Shown piece by piece: positions 1 to 12,465 of a DNA stretch of 64,000 bases. A program made the position numbers and the translations under genes. The stretch's first letter is position 1. Each line of letters begins with the position of its first letter. Origin of the DNA: Stachybotrys elegans (Eukaryota > Ascomycota > Sordariomycetes > Hypocreales > Stachybotryaceae); contig JAGPNK010000012.1 of NCBI GenBank assembly GCA_020746835.1, positions 1,240,001-1,304,000 on the forward strand, written 5' to 3'. A model generated the notes under the pieces. The model saw only the letters and a program-made list of their open reading frames with translations, was not told the origin of the DNA and ran no database searches.

Positions 1-503
1 TGGTGACCTAGAATAAATTCGCGATAAGTATTGGGCGACAGCACGACCCAATTCACCCCTCGATCGTAACAAACTGTAACAGCAGGAGTGAAGAGGTTGT
101 CAACCACGACAAGGTGTGCAGCAACGTGGTTAACCACCTTGTTGACCTGCAGCACCAAGTCGGCGAGCTCCTCGTTGCTCCATGGAGCGACGATCCGAGT
201 CATCATTGGGGCTGCTCGGCTTGAATTGAACCACCTAGGTGTCAGGCTGCACACCTCGTGCCATTGATGCTCCGGGCGGTTGAACAGAGCATCCTTCCAG
301 GTGGGCCCCCGAAGTGTATGGAATGACACTTTGCCGGACGAGAAGGCTTCACTAGAGGTAGCTGATTGCGCGAGGGGGCTGAAAGAGCAGAGATGCAGAT
401 CGACATCTACTTTGTCGCTGATGAGCTGCTCAAGCACCGCAAGGTGGACGTTTGCTTGCCCAAGCTCAGCATTGGTGATGAATAGGAGGCGTTTTCTCTC
501 CAT
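1..503 (-). CDS. UDP-glycosyltransferase, N-terminal part (runs off left edge)
   Basis: An open frame of 167 codons starts at the ATG at 503-501 and runs to the window edge without a stop, so only the N-terminal acceptor-binding half is present. The first residues (LLFITNAELGQANVHLAVLE) match the opening beta-strand and His-containing loop of fungal UGT (GT1-type) enzymes, and SPNTYREFIL later in the frame fits the same fold. Such enzymes transfer a sugar from a UDP-sugar to small lipophilic acceptors such as sterols or secondary metabolites; the acceptor cannot be told here. The sugar-nucleotide domain would lie outside the window. No intron is seen in this part. Family assignment rests on recognition of the N-terminal pattern only. 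Confidence 0.72.
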   Translation of the reverse strand, partial: MERKRLLFITNAELGQANVHLAVLEQLISDKVDVDLHLCSFSPLAQSATSSEAFSSGKVSFHTLRGPTWKDALFNRPEHQWHEVCSLTPRWFNSSRAAPMMTRIVAPWSNEELADLVLQVNKVVNHVAAHLVVVDNLFTPAVTVCYDRGVNWVVLSPNTYREFILGH

Positions 504-610
504 GCTGCGCAAGATGGTTGACTGAGCTGGCCTTGAACGAGCATCCTACAAACTGTTGACCGCATTAATATAGATAATCAAGCCAAACTTATGGAGCTGT
601 CCGAGTGTAC

Positions 611-660
611 AGGATTCGCCATCGTGTGCCCAACGGGATATAGACCAGCGGTTCAGGACT
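611..660 (-). repeat. Degenerate copy of the dispersed ~120-bp retroposon-like repeat
   Basis: This 50-bp stretch matches the conserved core of the repeat seen at 1385, 18897, 32684, 42604 and 54131, with about ten changes. It keeps the block CGTGTGCCC followed by GGGATA and GACCAGCG. No target-site duplication can be recognised. The strand given is the one in which the constant end of the family is 3'. Confidence 0.55.
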
Positions 661-1372
661 GATGGTATGATGTCTCCTCTTCCTCAGTGGAGACAGTTCT
701 AAAGATGCCACTCTTACTAGGTACATTCTTGTACATGTACAGTTACACCCACACCAACCCATGTTCATGGATGGGTTTACAGTGATGCTGCGTTTATTTG
801 GGTTAGCAGCTGGGCCGCTTGAATCCTTCCAGCGCGATTTACGTAAAGAAAGGCTCTACCAGAGCTTCGATTGTGGTCAGGGATCTCACAGACGAACGAG
901 TAGATGAACGGAGGACGATATTCCCGCATGTGTCTGACCCAAGGCAAGAAATAGTATGAAATAGCAGGTGCGTGCAGTGAACGAAAGGAAAAATAGCAAC
1001 AAGTGCAATTACCCTATTGGCCACGAGAGCAAGAACAGCATCAGAGATGAAGGAATTTTGAGAGGATATCAGCTACTGGCCTGAGCCAGAGAACAACGAG
1101 GCGACAGCGTGCAGCAAACACGTACAGTCATGCGCAGCCAGGAAACCCACGGTCAAGAGAACGTTCTTTCGATGTATGTACGTACCGTTCGTCAGCAGTT
1201 CCGGTGGAAGTCCTCAGGCTGCGTAGGCTCACCCGAAGATGGCTGTGTTTGCTGGGAGTGTGTGATCGCGATACCTAGCCCTCGAATAAATTTCTGGCCC
1301 GACAGACGCGCGCAACAATCGTTCCTTTTCCCTGTTGATTTCTCTCCCTCCTCCATTCATTCACACTGCTGA

Positions 1373-1451
1373 GGTAAATAGTATGTGGGATTGCTCGTTC
1401 GTGTGCCCCGATGGGATACAGACCAGCGACTTCGAGGAGGGTTAATTGTAT
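1373..1451 (-). repeat. Truncated copy of the dispersed retroposon-like repeat with diverged flanking duplication
   Basis: The core at 1385-1440 matches the constant-end half of the family. It is flanked by GGTAAATAGTAT (1373-1384) and GGTTAATTGTAT (1440-1451), identical at 10 of 12 positions, which can be read as an aged target-site duplication. Read on the minus strand, the copy is cut at its 5' end and keeps the constant 3' end. Confidence 0.6.
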
Positions 1452-1750
1452 ATTTTCAAGCATTGTGCAGAAATAATATGCTGTCTAGAAAAGGTTAGTA
1501 AGTCATTATCCTGAATTTCTAGTGCTGATCATTTGCCATGAGCTTTCCTCAATGACTGGTCAAGAAGTGCACATCTCAACGACGCTCAGCTTTGCCATTG
1601 GCCATATCGCAGAAGTGGCTCAGCCGCACTTCCAGTAAGCTGCATGAAGGCGCAGGCAGCCATTACGTGGTGAGGGGTCAAGCACGCGTCTTTTTATTCC
1701 TGTTCTCATCATCCTCGCATCACAAAGAATCGGCCTTCACATTTGGCATC

Positions 1751-4700
1751 ATGGATGGTCTGTCAGTAGCGGCCAGCATCGCTGGGCTTGTGAGTTTGGC
1801 TGATATGGTATTTCGCACCACCACAACGTACGCCAGAGGGGTCAAGGGCGCGAGGACAGAAATCCAGAGTATTTCGCGCGAGCTACAGTCTCTGTCCAGT
1901 GTCCTGCACACATTATCCCTTGTCGCATTTGATCTGGAACTGCAAGAACACGGCACAGGCGACCCGTCCTTCAGAGCCCACCAGCTTTTTGATTGTCAGC
2001 AGACCCTGAGGAAGCTGGACTCGGGGCTCCAAGACGTTAAAAAGTCCATTGGCTCAACCTCCAGGTTCGAGGCACTCAAAGGTCGTCTCAAATGGCCGTT
2101 CTCTTCTCCTGAGACGCATGAACTGCTTCAAGAGTTGCAGCGGCACAAGCAGACCATTGACCTTGCGTTGGCCGCCGAATCTTTAGCACGCCTGAAGCTG
2201 TGCCTATCGCGTCAAGGCGAGATCGGGGGACAGTTGGATGATTTGGGGCAGACTACGAAGAAGATTCTCGATATCCAAACCAGGGTCATCCTTGATGAAA
2301 AGAAAAAGGATGTGCTGAAGTTCTTCATGAAAGTCGATCCAACCCCTGAGTTCCAAACCAACAAACAGCTAAGACATCCCATGACTGGGCTATGGCTTAC
2401 AGAAGGACCTGAGTTTGGCAATTGGTACGACAACTCAAATTCTAAGCTATGGCTCAGTGGGATTCCCGGCGCGGGGAAATCTGTTCTCGCTGCTAGTTTT
2501 ATTGAGGAGTGCTTAACTCGCAACGGCGATAAGTCCGGAACAGCAGTTGGATACTTCTTCTGCAACTACAGAAATGCTCAAACGCAAAAGCCTCTCTCTA
2601 TCCTGTCCGCCTTGGCAATTCAACTCGCTCGGCAAAACGATCAGTGCTTCGATATTTTGGAAACATACTACGAGGAACTCGAGAGAAGCCGGCTTCAAAT
2701 GTCTGAGCCTTCGGAGACTGGCCTGCTTAGAGCTATCAGTAGCATGTCAACCTCAATGAGGCGCATCGATATCATCATCGACGGACTGGACGAATGCCTC
2801 GACCACACGCATGACGTTCTGGATATTCTCCTTAGACTACATTCCACCAACGACCATGGGTCACTAAACCTGGCTGTATTCAGTCGAGATGAGAGCATCA
2901 TACGTGAGACACTTGTGGATCAGTTCTCTCACGTGGAGATAGAGGCCCATACAGACGATATTGAACTCTACGTAACAGCAGAACTCGACAGGCTGATTGC
3001 GCGAGGGAAGCTCCGTATCCGCAACTTAATGCTCAGAGACACTATTATCAAACGCCTCATCACTGGTGCAAAGGGAATGTAAGTTATAAGCGGCTACTCA
3101 GCACACCATTACTGACTGACCCAGGTTCCGTTGGGTGGCATGCCAGCTTGACCACATGTGCATGCTCACGTCCGATGCGGCTCTAAAGAAAGCCTTGGAG
3201 AGACTACCGCCTACGTTACCTGAGACATACGAGCGAATTCTTGTGAGGATCGACAGTCTGCACGAAGACGTGCGACACCTAGTTGAGAGAACCCTGTTGA
3301 TCATTGCATCCGACCGCGGCCGGCACCTGCCTCTTGATAATCTCTGCGAGGCAGTCTCGCTTAAGGACGACTCTGAGACACTGTTGAAGGAAGAAATTGT
3401 GGATGCAGAGGAAATCTTACGATGGTGCGGCTGCCTGGTTCGAAAACATGACATGTATGACGATGGCACTGGGCTCGAATTTGCACATTTCACAGTGCAA
3501 GAGTATCTAGAAACCATCTGTGCTGGACATCCCCGCCTGAAGAGGTATAGCATATCTGAGCAGAAGTCCGAGCTTCTTCTCGGGAAACTATTTCTCCAAT
3601 ACCTGACACTGGAAAACCACAATCAACTTGGGAATTCCACCGAGGATGGCGTCCTGAGATTATTAGTCACCGAACACCCGTTTTATGTGGATGCGGCAGC
3701 CGGCTGGCAAGTGCTCTGCGAAAATGATATCGCTGTTGAGGAAGCTTTGGGGGAACACCTCCGGCGCCTGTTCCACGTTCAGAAAACGGCCAATTTTGGC
3801 AACTGGGCAATTGCAGCCATACTACAGTTGCTGAGAAATTCACCGTGCTATAGGCCAAAGCATTTCGACACACTGCAGATTTTTCGCAAAGTATCATCGA
3901 TTGTTTTACGGACAGACTTTACTCCTTTACATATGGCTTCCATGCTAGGACTGACTACCGTCTGCCGCTACCTGCTTGAGAATGGGGCGGATCCGAATCT
4001 GCGAAGCAAACTCGGAACTCCATATCATTTGGCTCTTGGGTCAACGTCAGTGCTGCGACTGTATTTCCAAGGCCACCGCCCCCACGGAACTGCTATTCAG
4101 ACACGCCGCCCCGGAACTGCTATTCAGACACGCCGCCCCGGAACTGCTATTCAGACACGCCAAGAAACTTTGCAAGTGCTGATCGAGGCAGGCGCGCAAG
4201 TCGACCAGCCATTGATCACCCCGAACCAGAAGATTTCCATCATGAGTCTTCCCTTCTACATGGACTTCCCCATTCGCAGACCTGAGGACAATTTCATCTC
4301 CGTTTTTGAGGTGGCCGCGGATCTTGTTGCCGCAGGCGCTCCAATTTCGCAATGTGATGTGGAGTTTTTTGAGAAGCTGTATGATGACCTCCTCGTATGT
4401 GCCAAGAGTTTCAAGGCGGAAGAGGGTCGTGTCGATAAGTTAAAAAGTCTTCTGGCAGCATGGGAGGCCCAGGGAGATGCGCGTTCACCAAAAGCTCGCC
4501 TGCATTCTGCCACCATTACATTCTGCAGGAAGATGGACTTGCATGGCCTGTCTCCGGAGTTCAGTATTACCTCTCTCAAGCTATCAGCCTCTGGAGGAGA
4601 GCTATATTTCGTGGCTCACGCGATCAAACTCAATGACACAGCCTCTCTCGAAAAGCTGCTGAATGGTGGCCACAGCTATCTCACGTCTCTCAATGGTCTT

Positions 4701-7700
4701 GATCCGTCACAACCAATGGCAAGTCCTCTTCACATCGCCGTGGAGGCGCAATCATTAGCTGTGGTTCGTTTACTTTTGGACCATAAGGCAGACCCGAATG
4801 CTACTGGAGCACGTAAGACTACACCTTTGCATTGCTGCATGGAAACTTCAGATATCGCTATCCTTAGAGAGCTCCTACGCCACGGAGCATCCACCATACT
4901 TCCCGATGACCGTGGCAGAACTGTCTGGCACTACGCTGCTGAGAGCGACTCATCAAGCCTTCTGGAAACTTTGTTGGAGAGTACTGAAAGGGACCATGCT
5001 CTCCAAATGCAATCTGCAGAAGGCTACACGCCCATTTGCGAAGCACTAGCCCTAGAAGCTCGCACGCCACATAAGACAGGGAATACCTCTTTTCTCCTGA
5101 AATACTGCACTTCAAAAGAGTACTGGAAAAGCGGCAGCTCGATTTTCGGGGATGCATGTGCGTTGGGTGACGCCCGAATCATCCAGGCCCTCTTGGCTGC
5201 TCAGGTACCGCATGACGGATTAGACGATACAGCAGAAGGAAACCCCTTGCACTCTCTCGATATCCGCAGTTCCGTTGAATGTGTTGCTCTCCTCAAAAAC
5301 ATTTACGCCTTGGACAAACGACGAACAAAAGATTCCAAGACCCCGCTGGAGGCTTTGTTGCAGAGAGCCACTGACGAGCACGTATGTTTATCGAGAGACT
5401 TGGTCGAGGTTATGATTCCTGAAACTTGCCGGGTCAATGCACTGGAGGCAAGTAGACTCTGGGAGTTTGCATGCAAATGTGTTTCACTCGTGAGGAACGA
5501 GTTCTTCGATGCAGCCTCTTATCATCTCCTCCTCGACGCCCAGATCCAAGATCTCTTTGAGCAAGAAAGTCACACATCAGGCTTACGTCCATTTGCAAAG
5601 TCCTTCATCTATGAATTTAAGCTGCATGATGAGACATTAATTATGGGAGGGCAAGAGCGTGATCTCCCCTTTGCAACCAGATGGACAGAACTTTCCACTG
5701 TTGTCAGGATGATTGCTCAACGCTCCCGACACTTGGGCTTCGCCTCTACCGATAGAGAGATAGTTTTCCTGTTGACCTTGGCAGTAATCCATCGCGATGA
5801 GGCTCTGATACAGGTGCTTCTCGAGCGTGGCGTCAGCCTGCACGCCAAAGTCGACCAACTCTCTCCATTCGAAGTTGCGTGTCTCCCGCAGGTGCAAATA
5901 CCCATCAGCACCTTTGAGTATCTCATCTCACGAACAGCCCCAGAGCAAATTTATAGGGCAGACTCTTACGATGGCATGTACAACATCGGGCCATTGTATC
6001 TCACGTCGGGCTTTGGCACAGGGTTAAGCGCGCCTCTCAAACTTCAGCGCCTATTATCATCAGGGATCGACTGCAATATGCCGATGGCGGTGGCTAACCT
6101 GACGCCACTGGCACAACACCTGCTTCACGGAGCTACAGATACGGCGATGGTTCTGCTCGACTCTGGCGCTGATCCTTGGATCGGCGGGGTATCCGGTTTT
6201 GACGCCGCACTCGCGGCTGCATACATGGGGAACCTACCAATGCTCTCCCGGATTCTCCACACTGAGGAGGCGACGGGAAAGCGCGGTTCCTGGGCTCGTA
6301 CATGGACTGGAAAGATTAACGGCCGTTCTCTCCGAGGCGCCAGCGCAATTCATCTGGCAGTCATATCAGGTGCGGTGGATAGTATTCAGTTCTACTTGGA
6401 CCATAAGTTGCTGGCTGGTCTAGAAGTTCGCTGTACAGCGAATGAGACTCCCATGCACTGGGCTGCATATTTTGGCAAAGAGGCGGCTCTGCGGGTTCTG
6501 ATTGCAGATGATGGTGTGTTGGATGCGACAGGTAATGGTGGTTTAACGCCTCTCCACTATGCGGCAGAGAAAGGTTGCCTTGGCGCCGTTCGGGTCTTGG
6601 TTCAAGCCGGGGCAAACAAGCATAAACTGGACAATTTCGGACGAAGGCCTATCGATATTGCCTATATTGGCGGGCACCATGAGGTAGCACGAGCCTTGAC
6701 ATCCGCCTCTGAGCAGGACTCCAGTGATGCTGCCATTGCCAATTCTACTTCTGTTCTGAGTGCCATGGCAAGCGGAGTGGGGGCAGCCATTCTCCGAAAT
6801 GACGTAACGGAGTTGAAACGCATACTTGAAATGGGTTGTCCGGTTGACATTGAGCTCTTTAACCAAGGCCAAGTCACCACACCTCTGGGCCTGGTTCTAC
6901 AAAGATCGTGCGACCTTAGCATGGTGCAAGTTTTGCTTGATGCTAATGCTATGACTTCAATACGCTTTCCTGCGCTGCATCAAGGGGTGGCTCACGACGC
7001 CCTTGAGATCGCTGTCAGATGTCCTGATTTGAACTCTGTCTTGCCGCAACTTCTACAGAGGTACATGGATGAAGTTCATCACCTTCCGCCGAGGCCATAT
7101 ACTCCCCTCCAACTTGCCGTGCTAGCTGGAAACAAACGAGGAGCAAGAATCATTCTAGATCAGCTCCAAAGTGTATTTACACAGCATGGAAGTCTAACCG
7201 AATTCGATACCTTTGTCAACCACGTCAGCACATCAAAACAGCACCCATATCAAACAGCCCTCTACATGGCAGCTTCTGAGGGGCACCTAGACATCTGTGA
7301 GATGCTGGTGAAATTCGGCGCAGATGTAGATGCCAAATCAGCAAGCGGCAAGACACCTTTTCATGTCGCTGCTCATAATGGCCATGCACTTGTCGCACAG
7401 TTTCTCAAAGAGAAGGGCGCACTGACCGTAGCGCGAGACGATGAGGGCTTGAGCGCTCAACTATCAGCCTATTTAAGTGGAGTTGACGATATCATCTCCC
7501 TGTTTCCCAAACTATCCATCTCCGATACCGACATATCCGGCTGTAATTCTCTTCAGATCATGGCTATGAACGAAGACGAAATGGGAGTGCCCAACATAGT
7601 GGAGTTTCGCAAGCTCTTGGATCAAGGGGCAGATATCTGTCATACCGACCTGGTAGGCTTTTCCATCCAACATGATCTTCTTAAAAGCTCCATAGGGAGA

Positions 7701-8351
7701 CAACTACGGTTTCTGTTGCAGGCCGAGCCCGCCCGTCTGCAAATACATCGATTACCTCCCTGGCCCGAATACATGGGACATGTCGATGTAGTTGCGGTTT
7801 CGAAGAATCTACCACTTTTGAAACATGCCCTCACTCAGTCCGAAATGAAACGGGTAATAGGAATGGTGCAACCAGGAGATCATAGCTTGGTCTGTCAAGC
7901 AGCATATCTCGGATCCACGATAGCCATATCGGCCTTTGTGGCACTTGACCCTGAATGCACCAAGCACCGTTGCCGAAAGCACGGCACACCTCTCTTCGCA
8001 GCGCTGTCACAGGGACAGCAGGAGGCCGCCAAAGAGATTGTTCGGCTGTACGACCTACAAAACATTACAAGCTGGGGCGAATTTTTGAGTTGCGGCTCAA
8101 ATATAAATACTCGTCTCATGCAATGGCACTTTGTTGGAAGGTTCATGGAGAGAAAGGGATTGTTCTTTGAGGTGGCGAATGACTGTCAAGTGGTAAGGCC
8201 ATGGTCGGGTTTCAGGCTTGCGAGGGTGCCTTTGAAGTGGGAATGGAGAAAATTCCGTTACGAGAGTATGATTGAGTATGCGATTCGAAGACAGAAGTTT
8301 GTTTCGGAGCAAAAGGGCGTAAGAATCCGTGATTTGCAATTGGTAGAGTAG
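1751..8351 (+). CDS. NLR-type STAND protein: fungal N-terminal domain, NACHT, ankyrin repeats
   Basis: Coding sequence is join(1751..3078, 3125..8351), 2184 residues. The 46-bp intron (GTAAGT..CAG) joins into the typical GMFRWVACQ segment that follows NACHT domains. The start at 1751 is chosen because MDGLSVAASIAGLVSLAD is the usual opening of the fungal STAND N-terminal (Helo-like) domain; an upstream extension to 1592 looks untranslated. The P-loop GIPGAGKS lies near residues 237-244 and the Walker B segment IIIDGLDECLD near 340-350. From about residue 705 on there is a very long ankyrin array. Proteins of this plan act as intracellular sensors in heterokaryon incompatibility and other non-self responses: the repeats bind the ligand, NACHT oligomerises and the N-terminal domain signals death. 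The ligand is unknown. A 27-bp tandem repeat lies in the coding sequence (4086-4161). Confidence 0.93.
4086..4161 (+). repeat. 27-bp in-frame minisatellite inside the NLR gene
   Basis: Two identical 27-bp units (4086-4112, 4113-4139) are followed by 22 bp of a third. Each encodes the nine residues GTAIQTRRP. The array sits between ankyrin segments. Exact identity of the units points to recent expansion or homogenisation, as is known for the repeat domains of HET-D/E/R type NLRs, though those repeats are WD40 and about 126 bp. Confidence 0.9.
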
Positions 8352-8374
8352 AACATAATCATATATTATATTCC

Positions 8375-11300
8375 CTATATGAGTCTGAACCTAGGCTGTA
8401 CATCAGAGACAAAAATCCTATCCCGCCGAGGGTCAATACAGCTTTCTTCAGATATGACGTCAGTAACACCCATTCCAACATGCCGGAAGTGGTTTTCTGT
8501 CCCTGGGACATGTTCCAAAAACAGGAAAGCAATCATTTGAGTACCTCCAAACATGTAAGAGCACACCCTCAGGCACCAGCATTCATACGGTTTCTCAACA
8601 CCATAATCCTCCATCTGATCCATATAGCACTCAATGCCAACCCCGGGCCTTAGGCCATGGACTAAACGGCAAGGAAGATAAGGCCCTTCCGGATTTACCT
8701 ACTCACCCGACCTGTCCAGCACCACAAGCTGGATCATGCCTTCGGCGTCGATGTAACCTCCAGCTTCAATCTGACCATAGCTGCCCGCACGACGCTCATC
8801 AACGTTTATGTTTAGAACAACCATGCCTGTTCCCATCTCTGGGGGATTTGCTTCGATGTCCCAGAACGAAAGGCGGCCTGTCACAGAAGCCCAGCTCCAA
8901 GTAAGAACTCCGGCGTCTTTGTGATATATCAAAGAGAGGGCTTTACGATGGCGACACCAGAGCAGTCCATCATGGAAGTTATTTGCCCAGATCCCCGCAA
9001 TGTATGTGTCGTCTAATCGCAAGCCGAGGGCTTTCGCGATGCCTCCGATGGCGGGCAGTTTATCGGCGATTTTGGTGAGTTTTCGGCTAGAGTAGTCGCA
9101 AACCCAATTGTTCCAATCGTTGTAATATTTGCGCCTCTCGGCCTGAGACATGTAGCTACTAGGGCAGATGATGTTTGCGAAATCCTTCTTTCGGGTAGGT
9201 TTATCGGCAAGATGCACATAATTTACCTCGTGCTGGTATCCCTCAGAGCATTCCCAAAGAACGCCACAAGATGTAAAATGAAGCGTCCTTGACGGTACGG
9301 TTCTGTCCTGGAATGTCCATCCACGAGTGGACAGGAAATGTTTATCGAGATCGATAAAATTGCTTTGTCCGCCCACGTCGAGGAAAATAGTTCCACTTTC
9401 GTCCTGCTTATAGTACTTGCCTATGGGAACACCTTCTTCTTGACCGTCGGCACTGATTTGGGCATATATCGTCCCCCCCCACTTTGTCACGCACCCCCTT
9501 TATCACGCACTACCCTCTGAGCCACTGCCATAATGTCTTTTATAATTTTATTACAAAAAATAATTCAATTAAAGCCAGGTTTTTATTTATAAATAGAGAA
9601 TTTACTATAGAAAACTTCTCTTGGCTTTAATTAAGTCTGTAAAGTCTGGTTTGCTGTGCTTTTTATATGCCTATTGCCACTGCTGCTTAGCAACTAGTTA
9701 GGCCTCTTTAATTTCCTAGATATTAGTAAAGCCCTTATTAAGGTTATATTTAACCTTTTTCTAGCTTTGCTAGGCCTATAACTCTATTTATGCCTTTAGA
9801 TAGCTATTTTAATGCTCTAGGGTAGCTATTTGGGCGTTCTTTTTATTAAGGCTTTTAGCTACTTTTGCCTTTATCTATTAGATAGCATGGTTAATATTGC
9901 TAACTGAGTTTTCTATAGCCACAAGCTACTGCTAAAGTTTATGGCTGTTTGTAGGTGTATTCTAAATCTCAGAATTATTAACCTTATGCTTTTTGGGTAT
10001 AGGAGGAATTATATCTTTTAATAGAGGCTAGTTTAATGATAATATAGCTTCTATGGTATATTCTAAGCTTAAGGGATAGATTCCTATAGTAGTAAAGCTA
10101 GATTTAAGATTTTCTTTATTATTACTGCTTTTTAGGCTATTTTATAGGCATTAAGAAAAAGCTGCTTTTGCTTTAGGGCCAAGATATTAAAAGACACAAA
10201 TGCCACTATAAGTTTATAGAAGACTATCTTTAATAGGCTATAGTAAGCAATATTAAGTGGCTAAGAAATGTGTGATATATATGCGGGAAGGTATAGAAGT
10301 TAAATATTATACTGGATAGTAGTTTCTATAAATTCTCTTGTGATATAAGCTATATAACTGTTAATAATAAGCAGGTGCTATTAATCTGGGTTTTTGGGGG
10401 CAGTCTTGGGAATAAAGACCTTATTGAGTTACTATAGTAGGATAGGGCTATTTGCCTAGTCTGTCTTGCTGCTATTATACTTCTAGTCTAGGAAATGACA
10501 AGGAAACCACTGTCCCTGTAGTGTTTTCTTAGTAAAGATAATAATGGGCGTTAGGATCTTTTTTAGAGTGCTACTGTATTTAATAATAGTTACCTACTTG
10601 TGGCAATTACTCTCTATAACTATTACTTACTTTATTAAGGAAGTGCTATATACTTTGCTAGTATAGGTCTTACTCTCTAAAACACTAGTTTTATCTATAT
10701 TATATATATTCTTGGCTAGAATATACTTGTTGTTAATAATCTTCTAGAGATAGAAAATATAACCCTTAATAATAGTCTTAGTTAAAGCTAGAGACCTCTT
10801 AGTAGTAAGAGATTGAGATATCTTTATTTTAATCTTATAGTACTATCTAAAGAAGTGTATAACCTAGTTATAGCCAATAGGATTAAGGTTCCCCCCTTTG
10901 CAAAGAATAGCCTTAGCTATTGCCACCACTTAAGATCTAGCTAGGGCCCTTCTAGTAGCTTTCTTAGTGATAATCCAGTTAACTAGTAATTCTTTCTATA
11001 TTCAGGATAGTCTTTAAGCTTGTTCTTTAGCTATTAATGCCTCTAGCCTGCCTTAAAGATAACCCTATAGGGTAGACTCTATGATAGTATATATATAAGT
11101 AGTCTTATAAATTAGTACCCTAGTATTAACCTCTTCTAGGGCATTCTGAATATTAGTCTTACAATTAGACTTTATTTTTATTATTTTGAAAATTTGGTTT
11201 AATTTGGATAAGAATTAGGAAAGTTGTGAGTAATTTACTATGATGACCCCCTTATATCCTGTTACATTAGATGTATGCGCAATAACAGAGGTGTGTAACA

Positions 11301-12250
11301 AAGTGGGGGGGATAATAGTCTGTGGTCACAGTCATAGGAACTCGTGGCTGAAAGTGTCAAGGTGGAGGAACCGTAGACCTCTGTCATCTTTGCGGCCTGG
11401 TCCGCCCAGTCATTGGGATCATCCTGGACAATGCAAAGGGCACCAATCCAGAGGTACCGGTTTCCAAGAGCCTGTGTGAACTTAATTGTCTGTCTTAGTG
11501 TACGAGGAAAGTCTGTGACTGGTATCCCTAGGCGGTGTTTGTCGATATTGGAGGTTGTTGTAGTTAATGCGCCTGCAGCTCCCCAGCAGTAGCTCAAAGC
11601 TACATAACGGTCTGGCTCGCCCTGACTTTCGTAGAGGCGACTCAGATTGGATTCTATATCCAGAACACGGGTGGGAAGCTAAGCCTGTGGTCTGTGACAG
11701 GCGGTATGCGTCTCGGTACATTGTGCCATCCATGACTTGGCCCTGTGGACAACTTCTGCAGAACCAGAATCTAGATTCGGTCTTACAGCCAACGGTGGCC
11801 AAGTAGGCCGGGGGGGTTCAAGACCCGTCCAGTTTGGGCCCACGCCATTCTTCTGGTAGAGTTCCAGCTTCAACGCAGTTCGGTCGTTCATCTGTTGAGA
11901 CACTTGCCCAATTCCAAGCATGAGCACAAAAGTCTGGTTCTAGGCGTACTTATTAAACTCCGGGATCTAAAAGTGATACGTGAGGTAGGGTATTGCCTAA
12001 CTCGATGGCATCATGGAAGCCCCCGACCAATTGCGGATATCCCACTGGGCACACATCAGCCACACTGCTAGTGCCTACCGAGGCCGATTATTGGTTTGCA
12101 GCACGATTGCGTATCACTCAGCCTGCTCCACCTTTTGCACCAGCTGGCCATATGCAGAACTTCATTGGAGGTTTGGAGCAGGGTGTTTTCAGCTCAGGCT
12201 GCCAACGCCCAGCAATTCCTGCAGGGTGACCGAGGGAGTTTTGCAGTGGT
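8375..12250 (-). pseudogene. HET-domain gene, broken by a transposon and by in-frame stops
   Basis: Read on the minus strand, one frame carries a full HET-protein plan: an N-terminal region, RAKSWMAQCTETH, LPTRVLDIES, YVALSYCWG, RYLWIGALCIVQDD, AAKMTEVYGSSTLTLSA, then after the transposon RGWTFQDRTVPSRTLHF and a C-terminal WCLRVC..VGMG region down to 8375. The frame is interrupted by a TAG at 11681-11679, a TAG at 8701-8699, and several more TAG/TGA codons between about 11950 and 12220. A 1.84-kb transposon sits at 9469-11312. Reading on both sides of the insertion is in the same frame once the element and one TA are left out. Most stops can be explained as CAG-to-TAG changes. HET proteins trigger incompatibility cell death; this one should be dead. 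The 5' end (about 12250) is uncertain. Confidence 0.85.
9469..11312 (-). mobile_element. RIP-mutated Fot1/pogo-type DNA transposon
   Basis: The element is about 1.84 kb, strongly AT-rich and bounded by imperfect terminal inverted repeats. The left end reads TCGTCCCCCCCCACTTTGTC from 9469, and the reverse of the right end reads TCCCCCCCACTTTGTTAC from 11312. A TA dinucleotide flanks each side (9467-9468 and 11313-11314), as in the Tc1/mariner superfamily. On the minus strand, fragments of a pogo/Fot DDE transposase can still be read, such as HLLIINSY, REFIETTIQYNI, LPAYISHIS and PLNIAYYSLLK, the region before and after the second catalytic Asp. The frame is full of stops and TpA dinucleotides, the signature of RIP. 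Size fits Fot1 (about 1.9 kb). It is non-autonomous now. Confidence 0.88.
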
Positions 12251-12465
12251 GAGATGGCAATGGCGCTTAGGAGGTAGACACATCCACGAATCCTGTTTTG
12301 CAAGCCGCCTAAGATGTGTTCTGCCCCTCTATTGCTGCCTAATGCTTCTTTGGACGGTACGGGCCAGGTGCAGTCGAGAACATAAGGTTGGGCATCCCGA
12401 AGTTGTTCTTTGCCAGAACGGACGCCGTCTGATTTCCTCAATGCTGGATTGAAGCAATCACAACC

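Larger units (their letters stand above)
504..1750. other. Intergenic stretch upstream of the NLR gene
   Basis: Apart from the two repeat copies listed separately I see no gene here. Short open frames on both strands overlap the repeats or lack family features. The region should hold the divergent promoters of the glycosyltransferase (minus) and the NLR (plus), but no clear TATA element stands out. Confidence 0.5.

Noticed and set aside
8699..9490. A separate short gene for the C-terminal HET part
   Set aside because: Its first codons are transposon inverted-repeat sequence and it continues past its stop in the same frame; it is the 3' part of the broken HET gene.
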